NCBI GenBank assembly: GCA_003577165.1
Contig: QEUM01000013.1
Location: 1 to 64,000, forward strand
From: Armatimonadota bacterium
GTDB lineage: Bacteria; Armatimonadota; Fimbriimonadia; Fimbriimonadales; ATM1
Length of the DNA: 64,000 nt
Direction: 5' to 3'
Positions 17,493 to 26,503 of this stretch are shown here, one piece after another. Positions within the stretch are counted from its first letter, which is position 1; each line of letters opens with the position of its first letter. The notes under the pieces were generated by a model. It had not been told where the DNA came from. It ran no database searches and worked only from the letters and a program-made list of their open reading frames with translations. The position numbers were made by a program, and so were the translations under genes.

Positions 17493-18458
17493 TTCCGCTC
17501 TTCCGGTCAACTTCGCATGAGTCTCATCGAGGCGTGCCCAGGACCTCTCTGCAAGCCACTTCCTGACCGAAGGGAGGCCCTTCCGCCTCTCCTCCCGCCA
17601 GAGGCTTGCAAACTCGCCCGATCGAATCCTCTCGAGCGCGCGTTCCATCGCCGCGCGAGAGCCTTGGTTGATCACTTCTGGGCCCGCGAGCATCGCGCCA
17701 TAGGCCGCTGTATCACTGATCTGCTCGAACATGCCGCCCATGCCGCGCTCGGTCATCATGTTCGCAATGAGCTGCACTTCGAACAGGCACTCAAAGTACG
17801 CAGCCTCGGGAGAGTATCCCGCGTTCACGAGCGTCTCAAATGCCGCAGCGACCAGCGTGGGCATCCCCCCGCACAGAACGACCTGCTCACCAAAGAGGTC
17901 CGTTTCCGTTTCCTCGCGGAATGAACTCTCAATGATGGCCGCCCGGCCACAGCCGAGCGCCTTTGCGTACTGCACCGCGAAGTCCATCTGTCCGTCGGGT
18001 GCCGAAACCAGCGCAGCTGCGCCTCGTCCCTCGACGTAGAGGTTCCTCAGTTCCGGGCCGATCGCCTTGGGCGCGACAAGAATCGGCATCAGGTCCTCGC
18101 GCAACTTCGCTTCCCCATAGTGAGTCGAGTAGCCGTGGGCGAAAACGACGCGTGCGCCTGGCTGAGCCGCCTCGTTGATGGTGGATGCGACGACCTCGCT
18201 GTGCACAGAATCCGGCACAAGAAGCGCGATGGCCTCCGCGGCAAAGCACGCCTTCTCCATCGCGACTGAAACAAAGCCGTCTTGCTCTGCCCTGCGGGCT
18301 CCTTTGCCACCGGAGCGGACGCCGACCGTGACGCTCGCTCCCGAGTCACGAAGATTGAGCGCCTGAGCGCGCCCCTGTGACCCATAACCTAAGATCGCTA
18401 TGCGCCCTAAGAGGTGAGCCCCCCCCTCGATGTCGGCGTCCCGCCAAATCCTCGCCAT
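17427..18458 (-). CDS. ilvC: Ketol-acid reductoisomerase
   Basis: The enzyme converts acetolactate or acetohydroxybutyrate to dihydroxy acids in branched-chain amino acid synthesis, using NAD(P)H and Mg2+. Visible are the dinucleotide motif ILGYGSQGRAQALNLRDSG, the second strand with VRSGGKGARR, FAHGYSTHYGE, APKAIG, ETETDLFGEQVVLCGG with metal ligands, and YFECLFEVQLI. It is a short class I form of 343 residues. The ATG overlaps the stop of the upstream peptidase gene (ATGA), which fixes the start. The last ~22 residues (Ser/Ala/Pro/Glu-rich, disordered) are antisense to the DUF2207 Gly-rich tail. Other ilv genes are not nearby. Confidence 0.96.
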   Translation of the reverse strand: MARIWRDADIEGGAHLLGRIAILGYGSQGRAQALNLRDSGASVTVGVRSGGKGARRAEQDGFVSVAMEKACFAAEAIALLVPDSVHSEVVASTINEAAQPGARVVFAHGYSTHYGEAKLREDLMPILVAPKAIGPELRNLYVEGRGAAALVSAPDGQMDFAVQYAKALGCGRAAIIESSFREETETDLFGEQVVLCGGMPTLVAAAFETLVNAGYSPEAAYFECLFEVQLIANMMTERGMGGMFEQISDTAAYGAMLAGPEVINQGSRAAMERALERIRSGEFASLWREERRKGLPSVRKWLAERSWARLDETHAKLTGRAESPTSSAPSAEPASGESPPAES

Positions 18459-20290
18459 CAGATGTCTCTGGCGTTGGGCAGATCGGCGAGCGTCCACCCG
18501 AGGGCGTCGAATCGAGCCTTCATAGGTCGAAACCTCGTCTTGAAGTCGGGCTGGCACGTTACATCGGAGTGATCCAGGACAAACCTGTGCTCCCCGTCCG
18601 CGTCAGTCAGAACGACTTCGTACTTCAATCGAAACGGCGTGCGCGCGCCGGACTGCGTGAGCCGCATGCTGGTGGTGTAGCCCTCCTGTGGACCCTGTTC
18701 CACCCAGACCGCATCGAGGCCCACGGTCGGGAACGTCGAACCGCGCACCCACTGATCGAAGAACCACGATAGCTCCTTGCCCGTGCTCCGCTCGAACGCC
18801 TGCTCGATGTGATGCCACTCACTCGCCTGACCTTTCCTGGATTCGATGAATGAACGCAGGGCGGCGTTCATGGAATCCAGTCCGACCTCGTTCTCGAGCA
18901 TTTTGAAAATGAATGCGCCCCTCATGTAGCCGACGTTTCCGAATTGACCGTGCGCGAGCATCGGAGCGCTCAGCGCGACGGGCATCTTTCGCGAAGCGTA
19001 TCCTGATTCGAGACACTTATCCGAGTTCCGCTTGAACTGAATGCTGTCGACGTACTGAGTCAGGCTCTCGTTCCATAGGCTGCGGATGTATGTGTTGGGT
19101 ACGAGGCCGCCAAAGTAAGTGTGCCCGACCTCGTGCGAGGTCGCCCAACTCGTGATTCGAGGCGTGAGAACCGTAAAACTGTAACACTCGACGCCGTAGA
19201 AGTCGGGCGTGTCCACGACGTCGTATCCCCTGTACGGAAAGGCCCCAAACCGATCTTCAAAGAACGCCACGGAGTCCTTTGCCATTTGCACATCGTGTTC
19301 GGCACGCACCCTTTCGGCCGTGCCCAAGTGCCACGCGCGGAATGTCCGTCCGCGATCTCGCGCCTCCGCAGCAAGGACATACGGCCCGCCCACAATGTGA
19401 TGATACGATGTCGCAACTGGATTGACGTACTGAACCGTCTTGACTCCGTTCGACACTTCTTCGGACTGAAGGTCGCCGTTGCCGAGAAGCAGCCAGGTGG
19501 GAGGCCCCGTAATCTTCGTACGTGATGCTGATGGCTTTCGCCCGATGTGCGGGTACCAATACGAAGTGAACAGAAATCCGTTCGACCCCACGAAGTCTCC
19601 GCCCGACACTTTCAGTTTCACCGCATAGCGCAGTTCGAGAACTCCCGCCTTCCTCACATTCCGCAGGACGAGGAGGCTACCGGACTGATCGAGCGCCGGG
19701 CTCTGGGTGGGGGCGGTCTGTTCGAAGGAGCGATCGCGAACCACGGGAATCGGATTGCCATCGAAGAGCGCCGACTCGATGCGATAGGCAGCGTTGATCC
19801 GGAACGGGATGTCGAGTGCACCCTGCTCCGGCGCGAGGTGGGCGCGAGTCACGAACGCCGCCGATTCCTCGGCGGGGTTGATCGTCACGTCGAAGTCAAG
19901 GGTCTTCACGCTCCACGGGACCGCGATGTCCTCCGGAATCTCCGATCCCAGTTTCGCGTTGCCGTCGCCGTCGAAGATGATCGGATACACCAGGTCGTGC
20001 TCGTGCTCAAGCCGCTGATGCTGGTGAAACACAACCCAGTAGCGCCCCAGATGATCGAAACCCGCAGGACACTGGATCGCCGCAATGCCGATGAGGGGCA
20101 GCCGCTGCTGCCTCTCGACCATGGCCTCGAGTGCCGCCATGTCCTCCGGCCGAATAAACAGAGGCCGAAGGGACTCGAACTTGGCCGTCTTCGCGGCCGC
20201 CTGGATCTGTCGGACGAAGCCTTGAGCGGTGGCCCCCTGTGGCGGGCCCAGCAAGGAGACAGCGGCGATCAACCCTGAAACGAACATCAC
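18458..20290 (-). CDS. M1 family (gluzincin) metallopeptidase, exported
   Basis: The 610-residue protein has a signal peptide (MMFVSGLIAAVSLLGPPQG), a beta-rich N-terminal half, and the zinc site HEVGHTYFGGLVPN...WNESLTQY, i.e. HExxH with the Glu about 18 residues on, as in M1 aminopeptidases. The canonical GAMEN exopeptidase loop is replaced by FYGVECYSF, so classic aminopeptidase activity is uncertain. The end (FEQVVRGSTFPTVGL-like) matches the M1 C-terminal region. It is coupled to ilvC by ATGA overlap. Likely extracytoplasmic peptide turnover. Confidence 0.88.
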   Translation of the reverse strand: MMFVSGLIAAVSLLGPPQGATAQGFVRQIQAAAKTAKFESLRPLFIRPEDMAALEAMVERQQRLPLIGIAAIQCPAGFDHLGRYWVVFHQHQRLEHEHDLVYPIIFDGDGNAKLGSEIPEDIAVPWSVKTLDFDVTINPAEESAAFVTRAHLAPEQGALDIPFRINAAYRIESALFDGNPIPVVRDRSFEQTAPTQSPALDQSGSLLVLRNVRKAGVLELRYAVKLKVSGGDFVGSNGFLFTSYWYPHIGRKPSASRTKITGPPTWLLLGNGDLQSEEVSNGVKTVQYVNPVATSYHHIVGGPYVLAAEARDRGRTFRAWHLGTAERVRAEHDVQMAKDSVAFFEDRFGAFPYRGYDVVDTPDFYGVECYSFTVLTPRITSWATSHEVGHTYFGGLVPNTYIRSLWNESLTQYVDSIQFKRNSDKCLESGYASRKMPVALSAPMLAHGQFGNVGYMRGAFIFKMLENEVGLDSMNAALRSFIESRKGQASEWHHIEQAFERSTGKELSWFFDQWVRGSTFPTVGLDAVWVEQGPQEGYTTSMRLTQSGARTPFRLKYEVVLTDADGEHRFVLDHSDVTCQPDFKTRFRPMKARFDALGWTLADLPNARDI

Positions 20291-20359
20291 CTACTATGAC
20301 GTCGAAGAGGGGTGTGCCGGGTGCTGTCCTCCGGTGGGAAGTAGACTTAAGAGCGACGT

Positions 20360-21388
20360 ATGGAAGACCTGACGCCGAGAAAGAAGCGCATTCTGCAGGC
20401 CGTCGTCATCGAATACGTTCACTCAGCGGAGCCAGTCCCGAGCAACGTCATCGTCGAGCGATACACGGTCGGAGTTGGCCCCGCGACCGTCCGGCACGAA
20501 CTCGCCGACATGTCCGAAAGGGGGTACTTGGAGCAGCCGCACACCTCCGCGGGCCGCATCCCATCTGACACGGGTTACCGGTACTACGTAGACAACCTCG
20601 CAGATCCGAGGCTTCCCGAGGGAGCCCAGAACACGATTCGCGAAGCAACTCGATCCACAGAGGACCTCGACAATTTGCTCCACGAGACATGCAGCCTGCT
20701 CGCGCGGCTGACTCACCAGGTCGCCATCGCTGCGACGCTCCGCGACTCAAATGCCACTCTCCGCACCATTTCCCTCATCGGCGTTGCGCCGAAGAAGGCA
20801 CTGCTTACCGTCGTGTTCAGCACGGGGGCAGTCGAAACGCGAATCGTGGACGCCCTCCCTGAACTAACTCTCCAGGACCTGCACGACCTCGGCGCAGCGA
20901 TCAGCGAGTCGGTTCAGGGGATGACGATCCGGAGCCTCTCGCGTGCGGCGGCGCCTCGGCTGCAGGTTCGCCCCTCCCTCGAGCCGATGGTGAACGGTGT
21001 CTGGAAGGCCCTCAAACAACTTTGCCGCCAATTATCGAAGGGCAAGATCTACACCGAGGGAACGAACATGCTGCTCGGGCAGCCCGAATTCCACCGCGAC
21101 GTCGGCGCGTTGGCCGACATCGTCTCGGCTCTCGACAACTTCGACCTTCTTCGCGAGGCCGTGGACAAACCGGGTGAAGCGCAGACCGCGATCACGATCG
21201 GCAGAGAGAGTCCGCACGAGCCTTTGCAGAGGCTCGCGGTCATCGCGAGCAGGTTCTACGTGAACGACCAGGAAGCCGGCTCGCTGGCCGTTATGGGCCC
21301 AACGCGGATGTCGTACGAGACCACCGTCCCCCTCGTTCAGGAAACGGCGAAGGCGCTTTCTCAAGCGCTGTCTCGGCTGTTGGATTAG
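20360..21388 (+). CDS. hrcA: Heat-inducible transcription repressor HrcA
   Basis: The 342-residue protein has the N-terminal winged helix (LTPRKKRILQAVVIEYVHSA, VGPATVRHELADMSERGYL), then QPHTSAGRIPSDTGYRYYV, the most conserved HrcA motif, and a C-terminal GAF-like dimerisation region (ENFDLL-like, GRESPHEPLQRLAVIAS, GSLAVMGPTRMSYE). HrcA binds CIRCE operators upstream of groESL and dnaK operons with help from GroEL. No CIRCE inverted repeat was seen here and the usual grpE/dnaK neighbours are missing, so this copy is an orphan. It is transcribed alone. Confidence 0.96.
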   Translation: MEDLTPRKKRILQAVVIEYVHSAEPVPSNVIVERYTVGVGPATVRHELADMSERGYLEQPHTSAGRIPSDTGYRYYVDNLADPRLPEGAQNTIREATRSTEDLDNLLHETCSLLARLTHQVAIAATLRDSNATLRTISLIGVAPKKALLTVVFSTGAVETRIVDALPELTLQDLHDLGAAISESVQGMTIRSLSRAAAPRLQVRPSLEPMVNGVWKALKQLCRQLSKGKIYTEGTNMLLGQPEFHRDVGALADIVSALDNFDLLREAVDKPGEAQTAITIGRESPHEPLQRLAVIASRFYVNDQEAGSLAVMGPTRMSYETTVPLVQETAKALSQALSRLLD

Positions 21389-21389
21389 C

Positions 21390-22079
21390 CTACAGTTGGA
21401 AGAAACTGTCAGCGATCCCAGCGTTCGCTTTCACGTTGATGTATCGCGACACACCCGCAGTCTTCCCTTCCGAGTTCTTGATCGTCGTCTTGCCTGGGAA
21501 CCAGATTCCACCCGATTGCAAAAACTCTGAGTACTCGAATGTGGCCATCAACTTCCCCTTCTGGTTGTACCACATGCGCTTTACGATGACCTTCTTCTCC
21601 AAGTCCACCCATACTCTGTGCCGGCTGGTGTCCTCTTTGTATTGATAGGAACAGTCGAACACGGCTTGACCGTTGGCCTCTGTCCGAACGAACTTCCCGT
21701 CCAGGAATTTTGACTCCATCGCCTTCGTGATGATGCCGAAGTCGAGCAAGGTTTGGCGCTTCCCAGGCGATTTCGAGATATCCTCAGATTGCGTCGCGAT
21801 CCTCGGAATCTTGTAGTACTTGCGATCGCCCTTGATGACGTACGTGACAGGCTGACCGTTGAACATCGACGTGAGTTTGACTAGCAGCGGCTCCTTGTAC
21901 CAAACCTGAACCGTCTCCGCTTCGTATCCCATCGCGAAGTCTCTGTTGATCTTGACTAATTCGCTGCGTGACGCTGTGACGACTTTCCCCGTGAAGGAAA
22001 CGTCCACGAGTTTGGAGGAAACGACGTCGGCGAAAGTCGGCGCGGCAATAGACGCGGCCGCCACCACGAGTGTAATCAT
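21390..22079 (-). CDS. LolA-like exported protein
   Basis: The 229-residue product starts at ATG 22079 with a signal peptide (MITLVVAAASIAAPTFA). The upstream open frame (to 22379) is not supported. The mature part reads like outer-membrane lipoprotein sorting proteins or DUF4292/LolA relatives: ETVQVWYKEPLLVKLTSMF, TYVIKGDRKYYKIPR, RVWVDLEKKVIVKRMWYNQ, GGIWFPGKTTIKNSEGK. This beta-half-barrel binds hydrophobic groups. Target unknown. It is convergent with hrcA and divergent from the M61 peptidase. Confidence 0.75.
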   Translation of the reverse strand: MITLVVAAASIAAPTFADVVSSKLVDVSFTGKVVTASRSELVKINRDFAMGYEAETVQVWYKEPLLVKLTSMFNGQPVTYVIKGDRKYYKIPRIATQSEDISKSPGKRQTLLDFGIITKAMESKFLDGKFVRTEANGQAVFDCSYQYKEDTSRHRVWVDLEKKVIVKRMWYNQKGKLMATFEYSEFLQSGGIWFPGKTTIKNSEGKTAGVSRYINVKANAGIADSFFQL

Positions 22080-22148
22080 ACGGAGATTATGGACGTCTGA
22101 GAGACGGAGACGTGTTCCCAGATGCGCCGCCAAATGTATGCTAAGCCG

Positions 22149-23636
22149 ATGACGACCGCCCGAAAGTCCCTCTACGTTTGCCTCATCGCCGGTGCGACGG
22201 TCGCCTCGCAAGCCGCGGAGTACCGAGTCGCCGTAGACCCGGACGTAGGGGCAGCGCGCGTCGAGATCCGCCTTGCCGAGGGCGAATCCTCGGACCTCTT
22301 CTCCATGCCCGCATGGGCGCCGGGGGATTATCGGATCGTCAACTTCGGCCGGCACGTCCGGGATGTGAAGTTCTGGCAAGGCGCGGACGAAATCCCCCTG
22401 AAAGACGGAAGGGCGAATGGGGTCAACGCTTGGCGGGCCAGTCGGCCTGGCGACAAAGTCACTTACACCGTCCTCGCGCAGCCTCCCGGCATCTTCTCTG
22501 AGAACCTACGAATCACGGCCACGGAGGTCTTCTGGAATGGGCCCGCTGTCTTCGGGTGGCTCGAAGGTCACGCGAAGGAAGCGCATTCTGTCCGAGTCGA
22601 AACTGCTCCGGTCGGAGGCGTGTTCGTGTGCCCCCTCTCGGGCGTTCTCGACGCGAAGTCCTCAGAGCGCACTTTTACTGCGAAAGATTACGACAGCCTT
22701 GTGGACTCACCGGTCGTTTTCGGAACCACCATCTCGACTCGAACCTTCATCGTCTCCGGGAAGGAGCACGTGCTGGCTGCATTTCGACGCCCCGCCTCGC
22801 TGAGCCTCACGGATTTCGAGACCACCTGTCGCGCGATCGTCACGGAGGCTCAGTCGCTCATCGGTGAACTGCCATACGCCCGCTACGTGTTCTTCCTTGA
22901 CGTTGGGGGGCCGGGTGGGGGACTTGAGCACGCGGATAGCGCCCGCCTCGCCATTCCCCCCGGCGTTCGCTCGACCGGCGTGGCCGGTTTTCTGGCCCAC
23001 GAGTTCTTCCACGCGTTCAACGTGAAGCGAATCAGGCCAAAGCCCTTGGGCCCGTTCGACTACACGAGGCCAGCCATCACTTCCACTTTGTGGTGGATGG
23101 AGGGAGTCACGGATTACTACGCGGAACTCCTCACCTACCGCGCAGGCTTGATCGACCAAGAGGAGTTTCTTGCCAACCTGGGATACGCCGTGGATTACGC
23201 GATGAACAGTCCGGCAGCGGAGACCGTTAGCGCCGCAGAATCCAGCCGGCGCGTATGGGAGGCCAACAACAGTTCTGGCTTCGGCGGACTCAGTTACTAC
23301 GATGAGGGCAAGGCGATCGGCTTCTGCCTAGATCTCGCGATCCGATGGAAGACGGGGGGGGTTCGCAGCCTGGACGATGTCGTGAGAACGCTGTACGCCG
23401 AAACCTCCGGTGGCAAGCCGGGATTCGGTGATGGACGCATTCGCGACGTGTGCGTGCAGGTAGGAGGCTCGGAGTTGGCGGGGATGTACGACGCCTGCGT
23501 CGAGCGACCCGGGCCCTTGCCCATTCGCGACGCGCTCGCCGCGCACGGACTCTTCTTCGACGGCAGGGGAATCCAAAGGAGCCCGAACGCATCGGCGGAC
23601 GCGCTCCGGCTCCTCAGCCAGTTCTTGACTCGTTGA
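22149..23636 (+). CDS. M61 family (glycyl-type) peptidase
   Basis: The 495-residue protein starts at ATG 22149 with a signal peptide (TARKSLYVCLIAGATVASQA); an upstream ATG at 22122 is possible. The N-terminal beta domain reads SMPAWAPGDYRIVNFGRHV, typical of M61. The zinc motif lies in VAGFLAHEFFHAFNVKRIRP (HExxH), followed by WWMEGVTDYYAELL with the third ligand Glu. Members cleave Gly or Ala N-terminal residues. It is shorter than typical M61 proteins and appears to lack the C-terminal PDZ domain. It stands alone. Confidence 0.88.
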   Translation: MTTARKSLYVCLIAGATVASQAAEYRVAVDPDVGAARVEIRLAEGESSDLFSMPAWAPGDYRIVNFGRHVRDVKFWQGADEIPLKDGRANGVNAWRASRPGDKVTYTVLAQPPGIFSENLRITATEVFWNGPAVFGWLEGHAKEAHSVRVETAPVGGVFVCPLSGVLDAKSSERTFTAKDYDSLVDSPVVFGTTISTRTFIVSGKEHVLAAFRRPASLSLTDFETTCRAIVTEAQSLIGELPYARYVFFLDVGGPGGGLEHADSARLAIPPGVRSTGVAGFLAHEFFHAFNVKRIRPKPLGPFDYTRPAITSTLWWMEGVTDYYAELLTYRAGLIDQEEFLANLGYAVDYAMNSPAAETVSAAESSRRVWEANNSSGFGGLSYYDEGKAIGFCLDLAIRWKTGGVRSLDDVVRTLYAETSGGKPGFGDGRIRDVCVQVGGSELAGMYDACVERPGPLPIRDALAAHGLFFDGRGIQRSPNASADALRLLSQFLTR

Positions 23637-23639
23637 ACG

Positions 23640-24347
23640 CTAAACGCGCTTGAATGAAATGACCTGAGTCATGGTCATGGCATTGCCGTTTTGGCCGCTC
23701 ATCACCATTGAAGTGTTGAACGAGCCCTTCTCCTGCATGCCGTCCTTCTGACGAATCCAGATGGTGCCCGTGCCATTGACCTGCATGTTGCTCTGTCCGT
23801 TCGGGGCAACGGTAACGGCGATCTTGTAGCAATTGACGCCGCTCACCGCCTCAACACCAAGTAACTTGAGCGTTGTCTTGATGGAGACCTTGCCGAGTTG
23901 CGTCGGAACCGACGTCACGCTCGACCAGGACTGGCCGACCTTGACGGCGCCCTTCGGATAGGCCATCGAACTCGTGACTCCCGCAATTTCATTCGGCCCG
24001 CCCGACTTGACATTGCCGAGCGAGTCCATCTTGTAAGTCGACGTTCGACTCTTCAGCTCTTTTTCGATCTGAGCGAAGACCGACTTCATCTGCTCATTGC
24101 CCGTCACCTTTGCCGACTCCGCCTTCATCGTCATCGTGAAGATGCCGTTCGCCACGGCGGTGCAGCTCGTCTTTGTGACGAACTCCATCGTCGTGTCCAT
24201 CGAGGGCATTCCCTTGACCTTTTGCTTGATGTTGTAACTGTGCTTGACGCTGGAACCCTTCGCAGGATTGAAGCGAATCGTGTACGACTGCGCGAGGAGC
24301 GAAGTCGTCAGCAGCAGCGCAGATGTGAATGTCAGTAGCCGTTTCAT
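23640..24347 (-). CDS. DUF6263-like exported protein
   Basis: The 235-residue protein has a signal peptide (MKRLLTFTSALLLTTSLLAQ). The beta-rich mature part has TIRFNPAKGSSVKHSYNIKQ, FTMTMKAES, SMAYPKGAVKVGQSWS and NMQVNGTGTIWIRQKDGM. The phrase of the type P-x-x-P-V-K-V-G-Q-S-W-S is characteristic of DUF6263 secreted proteins. Function unknown. It ends 3 bases from the convergent M61 gene. Asn/Ser/Thr/Met are more frequent than in neighbouring proteins. Confidence 0.65.
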   Translation of the reverse strand: MKRLLTFTSALLLTTSLLAQSYTIRFNPAKGSSVKHSYNIKQKVKGMPSMDTTMEFVTKTSCTAVANGIFTMTMKAESAKVTGNEQMKSVFAQIEKELKSRTSTYKMDSLGNVKSGGPNEIAGVTSSMAYPKGAVKVGQSWSSVTSVPTQLGKVSIKTTLKLLGVEAVSGVNCYKIAVTVAPNGQSNMQVNGTGTIWIRQKDGMQEKGSFNTSMVMSGQNGNAMTMTQVISFKRV

Positions 24348-24440
24348 TCGGTAGTCAGAACCTCCTTGATTCCTGCCTCTCGGCCCAAGTGTCTGATTGT
24401 ATTGGACGCCGGATACCGCGCGGTCGTTGCACGGGGAGGC

Positions 24441-25121
24441 TCAGAGTCGAGGACCTTCGGGCACGTCTACGGGCGCCTCAGGCCACCACGAGACCCTCGG
24501 AGACCAGGTGTCCGCGAACCGCTTCTGCTTCACGTGGCCGTCTACGTACAGGTAGTTCACGAAGCCGTTGTATCGCTCGATGTCGACCTGCGGACGCGCA
24601 GCCTCAGTGGGCACGTTTGATGGGTCAGGCGGCCACACGCCATCCTGCCACCGCCACCACTCGATGAAATCGTGCGGGTACCAATCCTCGCGCTCGGTAG
24701 CGTAGATGGTGTCCGAAGGATCCACCACGATCGAGTCGTTCACCCGATAGTCGAACCAACTGTTGTCGGCGAAACTGCTCGGGCGCAACGCCGCGTCGCT
24801 CTGGTCCACGGTGACCCGAAACACGCGAACCGTGTCCACGTAGGGCACCAACTTCTCGTACCACTCGGCCACCCCATCGCCGTTCACGTCGGTCGTATCG
24901 CCGGGGCCTGCCCAATGCGGGATTGGGAAGTAGCCGTCGTGGTCGGTCCGGTAGAGGGAGCACGCCATGCCGACTTGGCGTAGACCGCCCCCCGACACGT
25001 GGGCATAGACCTTCGTCCGCGTGGCGATCACGACGGGCATGAGCAGGGCCGTGAGAATCGAGATGATGGCCATGGTGACCAGCAGCTCGATCAGAGTGAA
25101 CGCGCGCGGTGTCCTTCCCAC
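24441..25121 (-). CDS. Prepilin-type N-terminal cleavage/methylation domain protein
   Basis: The 226-residue protein begins [20 protein letters not shown], a type IV pilin-like leader in which cleavage would fall before Phe and the Glu at +5 is present. The long hydrophobic helix is followed by a single globular domain with DHDGYFPIP and a C-terminal NYLYVDGHVKQKRF. That belongs to the H-x9-DG secreted pseudopilin group (DUF1559-like) common in Planctomycetes and Armatimonadota. Role unknown: pseudopilin, surface display or sensing. The 5' flank holds a 21-nt minisatellite. Confidence 0.88.
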   Translation of the reverse strand: MGRTPRAFTLIELLVTMAIISILTALLMPVVIATRTKVYAHVSGGGLRQVGMACSLYRTDHDGYFPIPHWAGPGDTTDVNGDGVAEWYEKLVPYVDTVRVFRVTVDQSDAALRPSSFADNSWFDYRVNDSIVVDPSDTIYATEREDWYPHDFIEWWRWQDGVWPPDPSNVPTEAARPQVDIERYNGFVNYLYVDGHVKQKRFADTWSPRVSWWPEAPVDVPEGPRL

Positions 25122-25208
25122 AGTTCTGTTATCGGCCGGATTCCGGCTGCCTGTGAGAGGGACGTAGGGCGGAGCCGGATGGGAGCAGGCCGGGAACGGC
25201 CGACGGGC

Positions 25209-25376
25209 GCTGAACCGCTGGCTAAGTGCGCCGAGCCGTTCGTTGAAGGCGCTGAACCGCTGGCGAAGGGCGGCGAACGCCTGGCGGAAGACAGCGAACG
25301 CCTGGTGGAAGACAGCGAACGGCTGGCGGAAGACAGTGGACGGCTGGCGGAAGACGGTGGACGGCTGGCGGACGGC
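25209..25376. repeat. Minisatellite A, eight imperfect 21-nt units
   Basis: Eight head-to-tail units of exactly 21 bases share a core close to GAACGGCTGGCGGAAGAC. Later units are more alike than early ones, suggesting growth from the right end. Because 21 is a multiple of 3, several frames stay open across it (heptads like SERLAED on the plus strand), but no start, ribosome site or folded domain supports a gene. The same core recurs at 45626-45751. Confidence 0.85.
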
Positions 25377-25388
25377 GACCAGCCGCGC

Positions 25389-25588
25389 GGGGACTCCCCC
25401 GAACGGCCCGGGGACTTCCCCGAACGGCGCGGGGACTCCCCCGAACGCCGCGGGGACTCCCCCGAACGCCGCGGGGACTCCCCCGAACGCCGCGGGGACT
25501 CCCCCGAACGGCTCGGGGACTACCCCGAACGGCGCGGGGACTTCCCCGAACGGCGCGGGGACTTCCCCGAACGGCCCGGGGACGACCC
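25389..25588. repeat. Minisatellite B, nine and a half 21-nt palindromic units
   Basis: Nine complete 21-base units plus a partial tenth, each starting GGGGACTCCCC or GGGGACTTCCCC and ending GAACGGCGC or GAACGCCGC. The three central units are identical. Every unit contains its own inverted repeat (GGGG-N3-4-CCCC), so the array could form a row of small hairpins or a slipped structure. It begins 12 bases after minisatellite A with the same 21-base period but a different core. Confidence 0.9.
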
Positions 25589-25678
25589 GTTAGCCGCCCG
25601 TCGTCGCCCGGACGCCGGCATCCAGGAAGGACTGAAGGTCAGCCTCGCTGATCTCCGGCTCGCCGGGGCTGAGGTTGC

Positions 25679-26389
25679 TCAGTTTGTCGGGTAGCGCTGG
25701 ACGGACGGTGACTTGACGGCGTGCTCGATCTCCCCATAGGAACTCAGGATTCCGCTGCCATACACGCACACGCCTTGTCCACCCGGCCTCTTCATCAGGC
25801 CGAACTCGATCGTGAACCAGAAGAAGCGCGCCATGCCCTTGATGATGCTCTCGACGACACGCACCCTTTCGGCTTTGTCGCTGATGTCGGCCGCCATGCG
25901 CGCAGCGGATTGAGCGACCTCACCGAACCTCACGAGCACGTCAGCGAAGACTTTGTCCGTGTGCATCGGCACGTGTCCCGCGACGTCATGGAAGATGTCC
26001 GGCTCGGGGAGATAATCGAGGCTCGATCCGTCGCGGATCGTGATGGTGGTCGGGAAATCGCGGTTTCGCAGGCAGTCGAAGAAGAGGTACGCCGGCACAT
26101 AGCCGCTCACGGCCTTTGCCCGGAAGCCGCTTAGCGGCTCGAGAAACTTGTTGATCTCCTCCAAGCGCGGGATCGCATCGGGATTAAGCGCGAGGTTACG
26201 CACTCCGTCCAGAAACCGCGGATGGGCGTACTTCTCCCATCGCGGCAGCATTCTCGCGTAGAGCCGCCGCCAGGTGTCCTGATTCTCGTCGCTATAGAGG
26301 TCGTACGGCTGCTGAATGTACAACTCGCCGTTCGACCGCGCCTCTTCGATAAAGGGGGCTTTCGTCGTCGTAAGACCTGGAGCGCTCAT
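25679..26389 (-). CDS. phhA: Phenylalanine 4-hydroxylase-like, C-terminally short
   Basis: The 236-residue enzyme belongs to the pterin-dependent aromatic amino acid hydroxylases (Phe to Tyr). The iron site is complete: EPDIFHDVAGHVPMH gives both His ligands and FFWFTIEFGL the Glu. AYLFFDCLRNRDFPTTI and YGSGILSSYGE line the active site. ATG 26389 has AAGGTGA upstream. The protein stops about 40 residues after the Glu (QRYPTN), whereas known bacterial enzymes continue by roughly 50 or more residues. The missing part lies where the minisatellites begin. It may be inactive or trimmed. No PhhB dehydratase is adjacent. Confidence 0.82.
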   Translation of the reverse strand: MSAPGLTTTKAPFIEEARSNGELYIQQPYDLYSDENQDTWRRLYARMLPRWEKYAHPRFLDGVRNLALNPDAIPRLEEINKFLEPLSGFRAKAVSGYVPAYLFFDCLRNRDFPTTITIRDGSSLDYLPEPDIFHDVAGHVPMHTDKVFADVLVRFGEVAQSAARMAADISDKAERVRVVESIIKGMARFFWFTIEFGLMKRPGGQGVCVYGSGILSSYGEIEHAVKSPSVQRYPTN

Positions 26390-26503
26390 GCGGGATTCAC
26401 CTTCGACTCGCTGGCTCCCATTATGGCCACGCCATGAGTTGCGCGGCAATCGGTCGCCGCATCCGGCGCGATGCGGCCGGACCCCGCCTGCCAGAATGCG
26501 GTC

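Noticed and set aside
20291-20359. CIRCE operator upstream of hrcA
   Set aside because: No TTAGCACTC-N9-GAGTGCTAA-like inverted repeat is present.
25209-25588. Possible CRISPR array
   Set aside because: The 21-base units are directly adjacent without spacers and no cas gene is nearby. They are minisatellites.
24999-25694. Long plus-strand open frame through the minisatellites (heptad-like SERLAED protein)
   Set aside because: The period is a multiple of three, so several frames stay open by composition. There is no ribosome site, and its start is antisense to the prepilin gene.
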